Assembly (NCBI GenBank): GCA_017428625.1
Contig: JAFRQM010000013.1
Coordinates: 1 to 32,733, forward strand
Source of the DNA: Clostridia bacterium
Lineage (GTDB): Bacteria; Bacillota; Clostridia; Oscillospirales; Acutalibacteraceae
Direction of reading: 5' to 3'
Length of the DNA: 32,733 bases
Below the pieces are notes generated by a model, which saw only the letters and a program-made list of their open reading frames with translations, did no database searches and was not told the origin of the DNA. A program made the position numbers and the translations under genes. Shown here piece by piece: positions 25,469 through 32,733 of the stretch (position 1 is its first letter; every line of letters begins with the position of its first letter).

Positions 25469-25843
25469 ATGGCAAGTTACAAAACAGACAGAGTGTCGGA
25501 AGACATAAAGCGCGAAATAGTCGCAATCATACGCGAACTCAAAGACCCGCGTGTTGCCGATAAAATGCTTACCGTGGTCAGAGTGGATGTCGCAAGCGAC
25601 GCCTCATTTGCAAAGGTGTATGTCAGTGCGCTCGACGGTATTGAAACGGCAAAAACCGCCGTCAAAGGTCTTGTGAGCGCTACGGGTTATATCCGCAGAG
25701 AGGTGGGTCAGAGGCTTCACCTCAGAAAAACCCCGGAACTGCGTTTTATAGCGGACGACTCAATTGAAAAGGGTATGGAGATTCTCAAAAAACTCGATAC
25801 CTTTGCAACCGATAAAAACGGAGAAAACACAGATGATAGTTGA
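25469..25843 (+). CDS. rbfA: Ribosome-binding factor A
   Basis: The 124-residue RbfA has a KH-like fold with RVSEDIKREIVAIIRELKDP, FAKVYVSAL and GYIRREVGQRLHLRKTPEL. It assists 16S rRNA 5'-end maturation in the 30S subunit. It starts 4 bases after the infB stop and overlaps nrnA by 11 bases. Confidence 0.96.
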   Translation: MASYKTDRVSEDIKREIVAIIRELKDPRVADKMLTVVRVDVASDASFAKVYVSALDGIETAKTAVKGLVSATGYIRREVGQRLHLRKTPELRFIADDSIEKGMEILKKLDTFATDKNGENTDDS

Positions 25844-26789
25844 AATTGAAAACTGCGCGGACTCTTTGCTTGAAGCTCAAAGCGTGCTGTTCCTGTGTCA
25901 CGCCCATCCGGACGGCGACACACTCGGTTCGGCTACCGCGCTGGCTCATGCGCTTAAAGGTCTGGGCAAAACCGTTGCGGTTACTTGCGATGACAAAATA
26001 CCGCAGAGGTTCGATTTTATGTTTGTCGGCATAAAACAGATTGTTGACTTTGAACCGGGGTTGATTGTCGCCGTGGATGTTGCCGATACATCACTCCTCG
26101 GCAGAAACGCCGAACACAAATATTCCGAAAAAATCGACCTCTGCATAGACCACCACGCGTCAAACAAACTCTACGCGAGCGCGGTATGGCTTGAACCCGA
26201 CTCCGCATCAGCGGCGGAAATGGTTTATAATTTAATAAAAATGATGGAACTGCCGATAACAAAACAGATGGCTTCTTGCCTGTTTACCGGCATTTCGACC
26301 GATACGGGCTGTTTCCGTTTTTCCAATACCACGCCTCGCACTCATCGTATTGCTGCGGATTTAATCGAACTCGGCGCGGATTCCAAATCGCTTATTCAGA
26401 CATTTTTTGAGACAAAAAGCAGGTCTTATGCTTCTCTTGAGCGTATGGCTCTTGATGAAATGCAGTTTTATCTCGGCGGCAGATGTGCCATTATGCCCCT
26501 GACGAGAGCGATGTTCGGCAAAAGCGGAGCGGATGAAACCGATACAGACAGACTGGCTAATCTTCCGCGTCAGGTTGAAGGCGTGCTTGTTGGTGTAACT
26601 CTCAAAGAACAGACTGATGGCTCATTTAAGGCTTCACTGCGCACACACGGCGATGTTGACGCTTCCGCGATCTGTTCAAGGCTCGGCGGCGGCGGTCATA
26701 AAGGAGCGGCAGGCGTTACGCTCACCGTTTCATTGGCTCAGTGCATTTCGCGCCTTGTCGAAGAAATTGAAAAAGAAATAGGAGATTAA
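25833..26789 (+). CDS. nrnA: DHH/DHHA1 phosphoesterase NrnA (nano-RNase / pAp phosphatase)
   Basis: The 318-residue protein has the DHH-family metal motifs HAHPDGDTLGSA, VAVDVADTSLLG, CIDHHASN and STDTGCFRF, and the C-terminal DHHA1 motif GGGGHKGAAG. Family members degrade short oligoribonucleotides and dephosphorylate pAp. ATG 25833 is chosen because the N-terminus then aligns with family members and a CGGAGA lies upstream; it overlaps rbfA. In Firmicutes truB usually follows; here an exported phosphoesterase does. Confidence 0.95.
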   Translation: MIVEIENCADSLLEAQSVLFLCHAHPDGDTLGSATALAHALKGLGKTVAVTCDDKIPQRFDFMFVGIKQIVDFEPGLIVAVDVADTSLLGRNAEHKYSEKIDLCIDHHASNKLYASAVWLEPDSASAAEMVYNLIKMMELPITKQMASCLFTGISTDTGCFRFSNTTPRTHRIAADLIELGADSKSLIQTFFETKSRSYASLERMALDEMQFYLGGRCAIMPLTRAMFGKSGADETDTDRLANLPRQVEGVLVGVTLKEQTDGSFKASLRTHGDVDASAICSRLGGGGHKGAAGVTLTVSLAQCISRLVEEIEKEIGD

Positions 26790-26793
26790 ACCG

Positions 26794-27906
26794 ATGAAAA
26801 AAACAGCAATGAGGATTTTTTCTTTTGTTCTGGCGCTTATTATGGCGCTTTCGGTTGGTTGTGCTTCGTTCTCGGCGGCACAGGCAACTTTTTCCGCAGA
26901 TGCTTATTCAACAATAATAACCGCATCGGATTTTCAGACCGATGACGCTGCGGCATACAACCGTTTTGCAACCGTTCTCGGTAAAATGAAAAATGACGGA
27001 ATGCCGACACCGCACTCCGTTCTTATCGGCGGCGACTACACAAAGATTCTTTTTGATATTGCCGCGCCCGGCGTGGTTCTGATAAAGAACCGTTTACTGA
27101 GTGTTTATCCCGATGCAAACAAAAACAGTGTGGTGTGCATTCAGGGCAATCACGACAATCCCTCATCTGCTTTTGCAAAAACCGGACTTTATGACATGGG
27201 CACATATTCCCTTTTTTGCATAAATGAGGACGACTTCCCGTGGAAGCAGTATCTCAGAAGCAACAGCACAGTCAAAAACACGGCTTCTGCTCTCGAAGCA
27301 AGCCTGAAAAAACTTGAAGAGAAAGGCGACACAAGGCCGGTTATAGTAATCACGCATGTGCCGCTTCATCACACGGTAAGAGCAGGCGGCGGCGACAACC
27401 TTTACGCTTCATACATATTCAATGTGCTTAACAAAGCAGCGGAAAACATGGATATTATTTTTCTTTTCGGGCACAATCACTCTTCCGCTTATGATGATTA
27501 CATCGGCGGAGCGGTAAACTTCTTTGAAGCGGGCGACACAATAAGAATACCGGTGCCCGGTGAAAGAAGTGAAGACACATATTCAGAAGAAACACTCAAT
27601 TTCACCTACACAAACTGCGGTTACATCGGTTATTCGGGCAACACGGATTCCGCCACATCAACAAGCAAACTTACCGCAACGGCGATTGAACTTTGCAGTG
27701 ACAGAATCAATTTTGTCCGCTATGGTGAGGACGGACTGTTTTCAACCGAAAGCGTTGAAAGAATCAATGAGGCGGGTGACAGTTGTTTTACAGACGCAGC
27801 ATTTGACAAACCCATAGTCGGCGATGAAACCGGTTGGAACAGAAGCGAAAGTTTCTGGACTGTTATTCTGAGTATTCTTTCAAAACTCGGTTTTATAAAG
27901 TTTTAA
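26794..27906 (+). CDS. Exported calcineurin-like metallophosphoesterase
   Basis: The 370-residue protein has a signal peptide (about 1-29) and a metallophosphoesterase domain with GGDYT, QGNHDN, THVPLHH and GHNHSS. The first motif reads SDFQ, so the usual His of DxH is Gln. A tail of about 18 hydrophobic/basic residues ends the protein (FWTVILSILSKLGFIKF). It begins 5 bases after nrnA, so it shares the operon, although its product leaves the cytoplasm and all upstream products do not. It replaces truB in the usual order. The substrate is unknown. Confidence 0.85.
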   Translation: MKKTAMRIFSFVLALIMALSVGCASFSAAQATFSADAYSTIITASDFQTDDAAAYNRFATVLGKMKNDGMPTPHSVLIGGDYTKILFDIAAPGVVLIKNRLLSVYPDANKNSVVCIQGNHDNPSSAFAKTGLYDMGTYSLFCINEDDFPWKQYLRSNSTVKNTASALEASLKKLEEKGDTRPVIVITHVPLHHTVRAGGGDNLYASYIFNVLNKAAENMDIIFLFGHNHSSAYDDYIGGAVNFFEAGDTIRIPVPGERSEDTYSEETLNFTYTNCGYIGYSGNTDSATSTSKLTATAIELCSDRINFVRYGEDGLFSTESVERINEAGDSCFTDAAFDKPIVGDETGWNRSESFWTVILSILSKLGFIKF

Positions 27907-27912
27907 AAAAAC

Positions 27913-27949
27913 AACGGGACTGCACTTGAAATGTGCAGTCCCGTTTTAT
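27913..27949. terminator. Terminator ending the nusA-infB operon (bidirectional)
   Basis: AACGGGACTGCAC and GTGCAGTCCCGTT form a perfect 13-bp stem with a 7-base loop and T-runs on both sides (TTTTAT on plus; TTTTTTT on minus past 27910). It lies between convergent genes. Confidence 0.9.
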
Positions 27950-27959
27950 ACATATCTGC

Positions 27960-28892
27960 TTAAACAGCATATTTATTGAAAAAATCAAGGTCGTTCATAT
28001 ACGCGCAAGAAACAGTTTTGAGGTAGTCAACATAGAAGAAATACGCATAGTATGTTTTGCCGCCGATTATTTTTTTTGCCTCAATCGTGCAGTAGTTGCC
28101 GTGATCGTTTGACCCCTCTTTTTCACTGAGAATAAATCCCTCTTTTTCAAGAGCGCTTACATATTCGTCAAACATAAAGAAAGTAACGCCCGCAAAAACT
28201 GCCTCTCCGTTGCAGTCACAGCGCCATTTGTAGGAGTCAATGCTGCTGAAATTTTTGACTTCTTTTCCGTTTTTGGTAAAAACGGAAACGGTGGCGCTGC
28301 CTATATTGGGAGCATTAAAAACGGGGAAATATTTCGCAACCTCATCGGGAAATTCAAAGTAATTCTCATAAATATCAAGCGATACCGTATATTGCATATT
28401 TTCTTCATCGTAATCGCTTTCGGATATTATACAGATATATTTTCTGTCACTCCAATAGCCTTGAATACGGTTTGTTTCATCTTCACCTGTTCTGCCTTCT
28501 TCTTCCGGAGTATAAACCTCACAGCCGCCCGTCCATCCTTTGCTTTTCAGAAGAGTGTTCAGAGCTTCGAATGATGCGGAGTCTCCTTTCAGGCGAAGGC
28601 GAAAGAAATCTACCTTATAGCTGTATGTAGCTTCGTCCGCAAAATATTTTGCCTGTGATTTGCATAAAAGACCGGCAGGCAGACTGTCGGGAAAACTGTC
28701 AGGCAGCATTTCAGGCAGAAACCCGTCCGCTTTGATTTTGTCTCTCAGTTGCACGGTGGTGACAGGCGCTTCTGTGGTTTGAGTTGTTTCCTTTTCACCG
28801 CCGGTGTTTTTGGAGCAGGATGCAAAAAGAACTGCAGTCACGGCGCAAAGCAGAAGGCAGGTTGTTCTTATGAGTAAAGCGATGTGTTTCAT
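27960..28892 (-). CDS. Lipoprotein of unknown function
   Basis: The 310-residue protein has a lipoprotein signal (FASC, Cys26), a short Thr/Glu-rich spacer (about 30-50) and a mature domain I do not recognise. It is rich in aromatic residues and has two similar sections, each pairing a strand-rich part with a helix ending in a small-residue turn (LNTLLKSKGW at about 120 and YVSALEKEGF at about 250), so it may be an internal duplication. ATG 28892 follows GGAGATG; the frame continues to 28949, which overlaps the promoter. It is a single-gene unit, divergent from the isomerase operon. Confidence 0.75.
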   Translation of the reverse strand: MKHIALLIRTTCLLLCAVTAVLFASCSKNTGGEKETTQTTEAPVTTVQLRDKIKADGFLPEMLPDSFPDSLPAGLLCKSQAKYFADEATYSYKVDFFRLRLKGDSASFEALNTLLKSKGWTGGCEVYTPEEEGRTGEDETNRIQGYWSDRKYICIISESDYDEENMQYTVSLDIYENYFEFPDEVAKYFPVFNAPNIGSATVSVFTKNGKEVKNFSSIDSYKWRCDCNGEAVFAGVTFFMFDEYVSALEKEGFILSEKEGSNDHGNYCTIEAKKIIGGKTYYAYFFYVDYLKTVSCAYMNDLDFFNKYAV

Positions 28893-28920
28893 AAAGCATC
28901 TCCGCAAATTTGATACACTA

Positions 28921-28949
28921 ATTTTAATCGCTTGAGCGGTAATTGTCAA
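28921..28949 (-). promoter_or_regulatory. Promoter of the lipoprotein gene
   Basis: On the minus strand, TTGACA (28944-28949) and TAAAAT (28921-28926) are 17 bases apart. Confidence 0.75.
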
Positions 28950-28962
28950 TTACCCTCATTTA

Positions 28963-28991
28963 TTGACAAAATGCTGTATAAAATGTAAAAT
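28963..28991 (+). promoter_or_regulatory. Promoter of the isomerase-TSUP-GPH operon
   Basis: TTGACA (28963-28968) and TAAAAT (28986-28991) are 17 bases apart. The -35 box lies 13 bases from the -35 of the divergent lipoprotein promoter. Confidence 0.75.
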
Positions 28992-29028
28992 ATCATTATA
29001 AATTTATATAGATAAAGAGATGGTAATT

Positions 29029-30360
29029 ATGTTCAGGTGTATATACCTCCCCATAGGCGTCGGCACGTTTCACCTTGAAACCGCGCAGGCGGAATTTGAA
29101 AAGTCGGTAAATATGCTTAAAAGCATTGATGAAAGCATAAGTGTTCCCGGCGAGATGCTTTTAAGTGTTGACAAACTGGTTGAATATATTGACGGCGCGG
29201 ATGCGGACCTTGCCGTGGTGCAGAACATAACATTCGCAAACTCCGCTTATATGAGTGAAATACTCCGCAGGCTTGACTGCCCGGTTGTGCTGTGGACTCT
29301 GCGTGAACCTGAAGCAGACGGCACAAGACTCCGTCTCAACTCACTTACCGGCGCATTCTCTGCGGCAAACACACTCAAAGCGTTTGAAAGACCTTTTGAG
29401 TATGTTCTCGGCGCGCCCGGAGAGGAGAAAACAAAAGAACTCATTTATTCTGCAATCCGTGCGGCAAAAGTTAAAAAAGCAATGCGTTCATTAAACCTGC
29501 TTCAAGTGGGTCACACCCCGCAGGGCTTCGGCTTCGGCAGAGCGCTGGATTCGGAAATGCTTAAAACATTCGGCGTAAATACGGTTTCCATTGAGGCAAG
29601 AGAACTGATTGACAAGGCAAAGACTTTTACAGATAATGATATAGTTCCTTACCTTGAAGACGCAAAAAAACGAATCTGCGGTCTTGATAATATTGACAGC
29701 GGAAATGTCGCAGATTTTGCCAGACTCTACAAGGCTTATGACGAATATGTCAAAGAAAACAGCATCGGCGCGCTTGCTTCAAGATGCTGGCCCGACTTTT
29801 TCACTTCTTTTGGAACACCGGTGTGCGCCGTGCTCGGCATATTGAATGATCAGGGTGTAGCGTGCGCCTGCGAGGCGGATTCATACGGTGCGCTTTCCAT
29901 GTATATCTGTTCTTATCTCACAGGCAAAAGCGTATTTTTCGGAGACCCTGTCGCTGTAAATGAGAATGAAAACACAATTACTTTCTGGCATTGCGGAATG
30001 GCTCCGTGCTCGCTCGCAAGGGAAGATACCGGCGCTTGTGCAGGCGTTCACTGTAACCGCAAAATCGGACCCACGCTTGAATTCGGCTGCAGACCGATGG
30101 ATGAGGTTACCGTTTTCCGCATAGGCAGAAAAGCGGACGGCTCTTTCAGATTCTTTATCGCATCGGGAAGCGCTCCCGACAAGGGCAGACAGTATTACGG
30201 CACATCGCTTGTTGTCAGAACTGAAAACAACGCTCCCGTAATAATCAACAACGCGGTAAAAGACGGCTGGGAGCCGCATTTTGCCGTGGCAGCGGGCAAT
30301 ATTTCACAATCACTTGAAATACTTGCGGATATGCTCGGCATAGAGGTGTGCGGATTCTGA
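29029..30360 (+). CDS. L-fucose/L-arabinose isomerase-family protein
   Basis: The 443-residue protein belongs to the FucI/AraA-like isomerases. The N-terminus YLPIGVGTFHLETA is typical of the short Firmicutes members. The metal ligands of FucI have counterparts here: Glu282 (CEADSYGALSMY), Asp306 (VFFGDP) and His321 (FWHCGMAP). It should interconvert an aldose and a ketose. ATG 29029 is preferred because AAAGAG and GAGATGG then sit at ribosome-site distance; 29020 is the alternative. The operon continues with a TSUP exporter and a GPH symporter, which suggests the substrate is taken up by GPH and a product or anion leaves by TSUP. Confidence 0.82.
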   Translation: MFRCIYLPIGVGTFHLETAQAEFEKSVNMLKSIDESISVPGEMLLSVDKLVEYIDGADADLAVVQNITFANSAYMSEILRRLDCPVVLWTLREPEADGTRLRLNSLTGAFSAANTLKAFERPFEYVLGAPGEEKTKELIYSAIRAAKVKKAMRSLNLLQVGHTPQGFGFGRALDSEMLKTFGVNTVSIEARELIDKAKTFTDNDIVPYLEDAKKRICGLDNIDSGNVADFARLYKAYDEYVKENSIGALASRCWPDFFTSFGTPVCAVLGILNDQGVACACEADSYGALSMYICSYLTGKSVFFGDPVAVNENENTITFWHCGMAPCSLAREDTGACAGVHCNRKIGPTLEFGCRPMDEVTVFRIGRKADGSFRFFIASGSAPDKGRQYYGTSLVVRTENNAPVIINNAVKDGWEPHFAVAAGNISQSLEILADMLGIEVCGF

Positions 30361-31091
30361 TGCTCAGACATGCGGTTTTTGAAGTTGTTGTTTTGCTCAC
30401 AAACATAATGCAGTGCATTACGGGCTTTGCCGGCACCGTGCTTGCAATGCCGTTTTCCGTTATGCTTGAAGGCTATGATGTCGCAAGACCTGTTCTCAAT
30501 GTTCTCGGCGTCGGCGCTTCACTCGTTATTGTTATAAAAGAGTATAAACACATCAACATTAAAGAGTTCCGTAAAATGGCGGGCGTAATGCTGCTCGGCA
30601 TAATCGGCGGACTTTATCTCAAAGAACTTGTTTCGGGCAATCCGTCGGTTATATACAAGATTCTCGGCACAATAGTTGTTGTGTTTTCAATAATCAGCGC
30701 GGTCCGCTTTTTCAGAAAAAAAGACGGCTCGCCCATTCCCGGCTGGCTTGCTTTTATTCTTCTTGTTATTTCAGGTATTGTTCACGGGCTGTTTGTGTGC
30801 GGCGGTCCTGTGCTCGTGACTTATGCTTCAACAAAACTCAAAGACAATTCTGAGTTCCGTTCAACGGTCTCCGCTGTGTGGCTGGTGCTCAACAGCATTA
30901 TTTTTGTGCAGGATATTATGAGCGGAATCTTTGTAAAATCAACCGTATATTTAACTCTCGTCAGTCTTGCTGTGCTTGCGCTCTCGCTTGTAATCGGAAA
31001 TCTGATTTTTAAAAAAATGAGCAGAAATGTTTTTCTTGTGCTCACCTATGTTTTAATGTTTATCAGCGGAATTACCCTGCTTATAAAATAA
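30360..31091 (+). CDS. TSUP (TauE/SafE) family permease
   Basis: The 243-residue membrane protein has about eight hydrophobic segments and the TSUP look: GFAGTVLAMPFSVML near the N-terminus, and a second-half repeat with SGIVHGLFVCGGPVLVTYAS. Family members move sulfite, sulfonates, sulfoacetate or similar anions, and others have unknown substrates. Translation starts at ATG 30360, overlapping the isomerase stop by one base, with GAGGTG upstream; an earlier GTG at 30348 lacks a ribosome site. Confidence 0.88.
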   Translation: MLRHAVFEVVVLLTNIMQCITGFAGTVLAMPFSVMLEGYDVARPVLNVLGVGASLVIVIKEYKHINIKEFRKMAGVMLLGIIGGLYLKELVSGNPSVIYKILGTIVVVFSIISAVRFFRKKDGSPIPGWLAFILLVISGIVHGLFVCGGPVLVTYASTKLKDNSEFRSTVSAVWLVLNSIIFVQDIMSGIFVKSTVYLTLVSLAVLALSLVIGNLIFKKMSRNVFLVLTYVLMFISGITLLIK

Positions 31092-31106
31092 CACCGGAGG
31101 ATAGAT

Positions 31107-32546
31107 ATGGAAGAAAAATCACTCACTCACGGCATAAAATTCAAGGATAAAGTAGGTTATGCTCTCGGTGACACTGCCGGTCTGCTTACCTTTTCTCTGA
31201 TAGGCGCGTTCCAGAACAAGTTCTATACAGACGCGCTCGGCATAAGCCCTGCGAAAATCGTTGTTCTTATTCTTGTTGCGAGAATATGGGATGCAGTAAA
31301 TGACCCGCTTTGGGGTGCGTTCATACGCAGCCGCAAGCCGAGCCCCAAAGGTCAGTTCAGACCGTGGATTGTGGGCTTTTCAATTCCGCTGGCTGTTTCG
31401 GCGGCACTTATGTTCTTTAAAATTCCCGGCTTGAGCGAAACGAAATATCTTATTTATGCCTACATAACCTACATTATGTATGGTATGATGTATACAGCGG
31501 TTAACATCCCTTACGGCTCGCTCGCCTCCGTAGTTACGGATGATGAACTTGAGCGCTCATCGCTCTCAATGTGGCGTTCAATCGGAGCCGGTGTAGGCGG
31601 TCTGCCCGGCACCATTCTTCTGCCGATGATTGTATATACCGTAACGGGCAAGTATGCAAACGGCACCGACATTAAAGCTCTTGATGAAACAAAACTTTTC
31701 TGGTGTGTGCTTGTTCTTTCCGTAATCTCCGTTTTTGTTTACTTCCTTCACTACAAACTCACAAAAGAGCGCATCGCTCCCCGAAAACACGAAAAGAACG
31801 CAAACAGCGGCGCACTTGTTACAATTGGCGAACTGATTAAAAACAGATCTTTTGTCACACTCTCGTTCGCTTCAATGCTGCTTATAGCCTTCCAGTTCTA
31901 TTACCAGTCAACCTACACTTATCTTTTCACTGACTATTACGGCAAGCCCGGACTTTATGCGTTTGTCACCATCTGCACCTACGGACCTATGGCAATATTC
32001 ATTCCGCTTATGAACAAACTGATTAAAAAGTTCGGCAAAAAAGAACTCTGCGCCGCAGGTATGCTTTTTGCCGCGGCGGTCAATGTCGGGCTTTTCCTGT
32101 TAAGAGGCTCGCCTCTCGCCCTTAATCCGACGGTATTTCTCGCATTCACTTTCTTCTCGGGTTTAGGTCAGACCTTCCTTGTACTTGAAGTATGGGCGCT
32201 CGTTATGGATACAATAGATTATTATGAAGTCCGCACGGGCAAAAGAGAAGAGGGTATGATTTATGCCGTTTTCTCATTTACGAGAAAATTAGGGCAGACT
32301 CTCGCCGGCGTCGGTCTCAACGCGCTGCTTGCCTATATCGGCTATGACGGCGAACTTTCAAAGCAGGGCATCGGCTTAAGCGAAGAAGTGCTTGCAAAAC
32401 TTTATGATATTTCCACTTTCGTTCCCGCTGTTATGCTTGCTCTTATGGGCGTAATCCTGCTTGCAGGTTACGACCTTTCAAAGAAAAAACTTCAGACAGT
32501 TCACGCCGATCTTGCCGCAATAAGAGAAGCGGAACAGGCAAAATAA
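31107..32546 (+). CDS. GPH-family sugar:cation symporter (MelB-like)
   Basis: The 479-residue transporter has about twelve membrane segments and the GPH signature WDAVNDPLWG (Asp62, Asn65, Asp66), then RKPSPKGQFRPWI, the loop-2 motif with basic residues. GPH proteins import glycosides, pentoses, hexuronides and sulfoquinovose-type sugars with Na+ or H+. The start follows CGGAGGATAG, 16 bases after the TSUP stop. It closes the isomerase-TSUP-GPH operon, and a terminator follows. The substrate is not evident. Confidence 0.93.
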   Translation: MEEKSLTHGIKFKDKVGYALGDTAGLLTFSLIGAFQNKFYTDALGISPAKIVVLILVARIWDAVNDPLWGAFIRSRKPSPKGQFRPWIVGFSIPLAVSAALMFFKIPGLSETKYLIYAYITYIMYGMMYTAVNIPYGSLASVVTDDELERSSLSMWRSIGAGVGGLPGTILLPMIVYTVTGKYANGTDIKALDETKLFWCVLVLSVISVFVYFLHYKLTKERIAPRKHEKNANSGALVTIGELIKNRSFVTLSFASMLLIAFQFYYQSTYTYLFTDYYGKPGLYAFVTICTYGPMAIFIPLMNKLIKKFGKKELCAAGMLFAAAVNVGLFLLRGSPLALNPTVFLAFTFFSGLGQTFLVLEVWALVMDTIDYYEVRTGKREEGMIYAVFSFTRKLGQTLAGVGLNALLAYIGYDGELSKQGIGLSEEVLAKLYDISTFVPAVMLALMGVILLAGYDLSKKKLQTVHADLAAIREAEQAK

Positions 32547-32570
32547 TCAAAATACAAAATATTGCAAACA

Positions 32571-32599
32571 AAAATCAGCCCTCGGGGCTGATTTTTTTA
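32571..32599 (+). terminator. Terminator of the isomerase-TSUP-GPH operon
   Basis: AAAATCAGCCC and GGGCTGATTTT form a perfect 11-bp stem around TCG, followed by a run of T. The arms resemble those of the repeat terminators at 21-54 and 180-213. Confidence 0.88.
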
Positions 32600-32613
32600 T
32601 TGGCTCTTAAGAG

Positions 32614-32733
32614 ACAAGAAACCACCGGCTATGCCGGTGGCATTAAAACGCTTACAGCGAAAAAGCCTCCTGTGGTAGAATAGAGCAGGTTCGCCAACCG
32701 CGCTAACTATCAAAGGAGGTATCATCATGAAAG
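32614..32733 (+). mobile_element. IS200/IS605-type element, left end and start of tnpA
   Basis: CCACCGGC and GCCGGTGG form a perfect 8-bp hairpin around TAT (32622-32640), the subterminal hairpin form typical of IS200/IS605 left ends. A leader then runs to AAAGGAGGT (32712-32720) and an ATG at 32727, where the window ends after 7 bases of a coding region. Such leaders precede the TnpA Y1 transposase. The exact left boundary is not determined; a 10-bp palindrome CTCTTAAGAG (32604-32613) lies just outside. Confidence 0.6.
32727..32733 (+). CDS. Start of a probable tnpA transposase (truncated by the window)
   Basis: ATG AAA G follows a perfect ribosome site at 7-base spacing. Only two codons are visible; the identity is inferred from the IS200/IS605-like left end. 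Confidence 0.45.

Overview
The window looks like a chromosomal segment of a Gram-positive anaerobe of the class Clostridia, probably an uncultured Oscillospiraceae/Ruminococcaceae-type bacterium. This rests on the gene order rimP-nusA-rnpM-ylxQ-infB-rbfA-nrnA, a short NusA without C-terminal repeats, a GSI-type glutamine synthetase without a GlnR-like site, an EFR1-type ferredoxin, two DUF4474 proteins, Thr/Lys-rich linkers on exported proteins, AGGAGG ribosome sites and clear TTGACA/TATAAT promoters. The placement is inferred from gene content; no marker gene was compared.

Layout. 1-323: tandem repeats built from a tRNA-Ser 3' end plus an intrinsic terminator, then the terminator of a LysR gene. 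324-2853: a LysR regulator divergent from aspartase (aspA), with a 10-bp inverted repeat between them. 2937-7564, minus strand: an operon of a GH3-family acyl-acid-amido synthetase-like protein, a degenerate exported SGNH protein and an exported LCAT-like alpha/beta hydrolase. 7865-10990: two tandem membrane-anchored DUF4474 proteins and a small exported protein with a sortase-like tail, each with its own promoter. 11137-13279: a CDF metal exporter overlapping a membrane-anchored metallophosphoesterase. 13342-14833: an EFR1 flavodoxin/ferredoxin protein divergent from YqeG phosphatase, with a large palindrome between the promoters. 14982-19214: a four-gene operon of an orphan solute-binding lipoprotein, a Thr/Lys-rich membrane protein, a second LCAT-like hydrolase and a hexapeptide acetyltransferase. 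19314-20651: glutamine synthetase. 20788-27906: the translation/transcription operon rimP-nusA-rnpM-ylxQ-infB-rbfA-nrnA, with a terminator-like leader and an exported metallophosphoesterase at its end. 27960-28892: an unknown lipoprotein. 29029-32546: a FucI/AraA-type isomerase, a TSUP (TauE/SafE) exporter and a GPH sugar:cation symporter. 32614-32733: the left end of an IS200/IS605-type element with the first codons of its transposase.

The window mixes housekeeping blocks (glnA, the nusA-infB operon, yqeG, aspA) with an unusually dense set of exported proteins of unknown role. The most novel-looking material is in that set: the GH3-SGNH-LCAT operon and its LCAT paralogue; a short amphipathic C-terminal tail on the four exported hydrolase-like proteins with cleavable signal peptides, absent from those anchored another way; the tandem DUF4474 pair; and the isomerase-TSUP-GPH operon, which may process an anionic or sulfonated sugar. 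No CRISPR array, complete tRNA, rRNA or prophage was seen.
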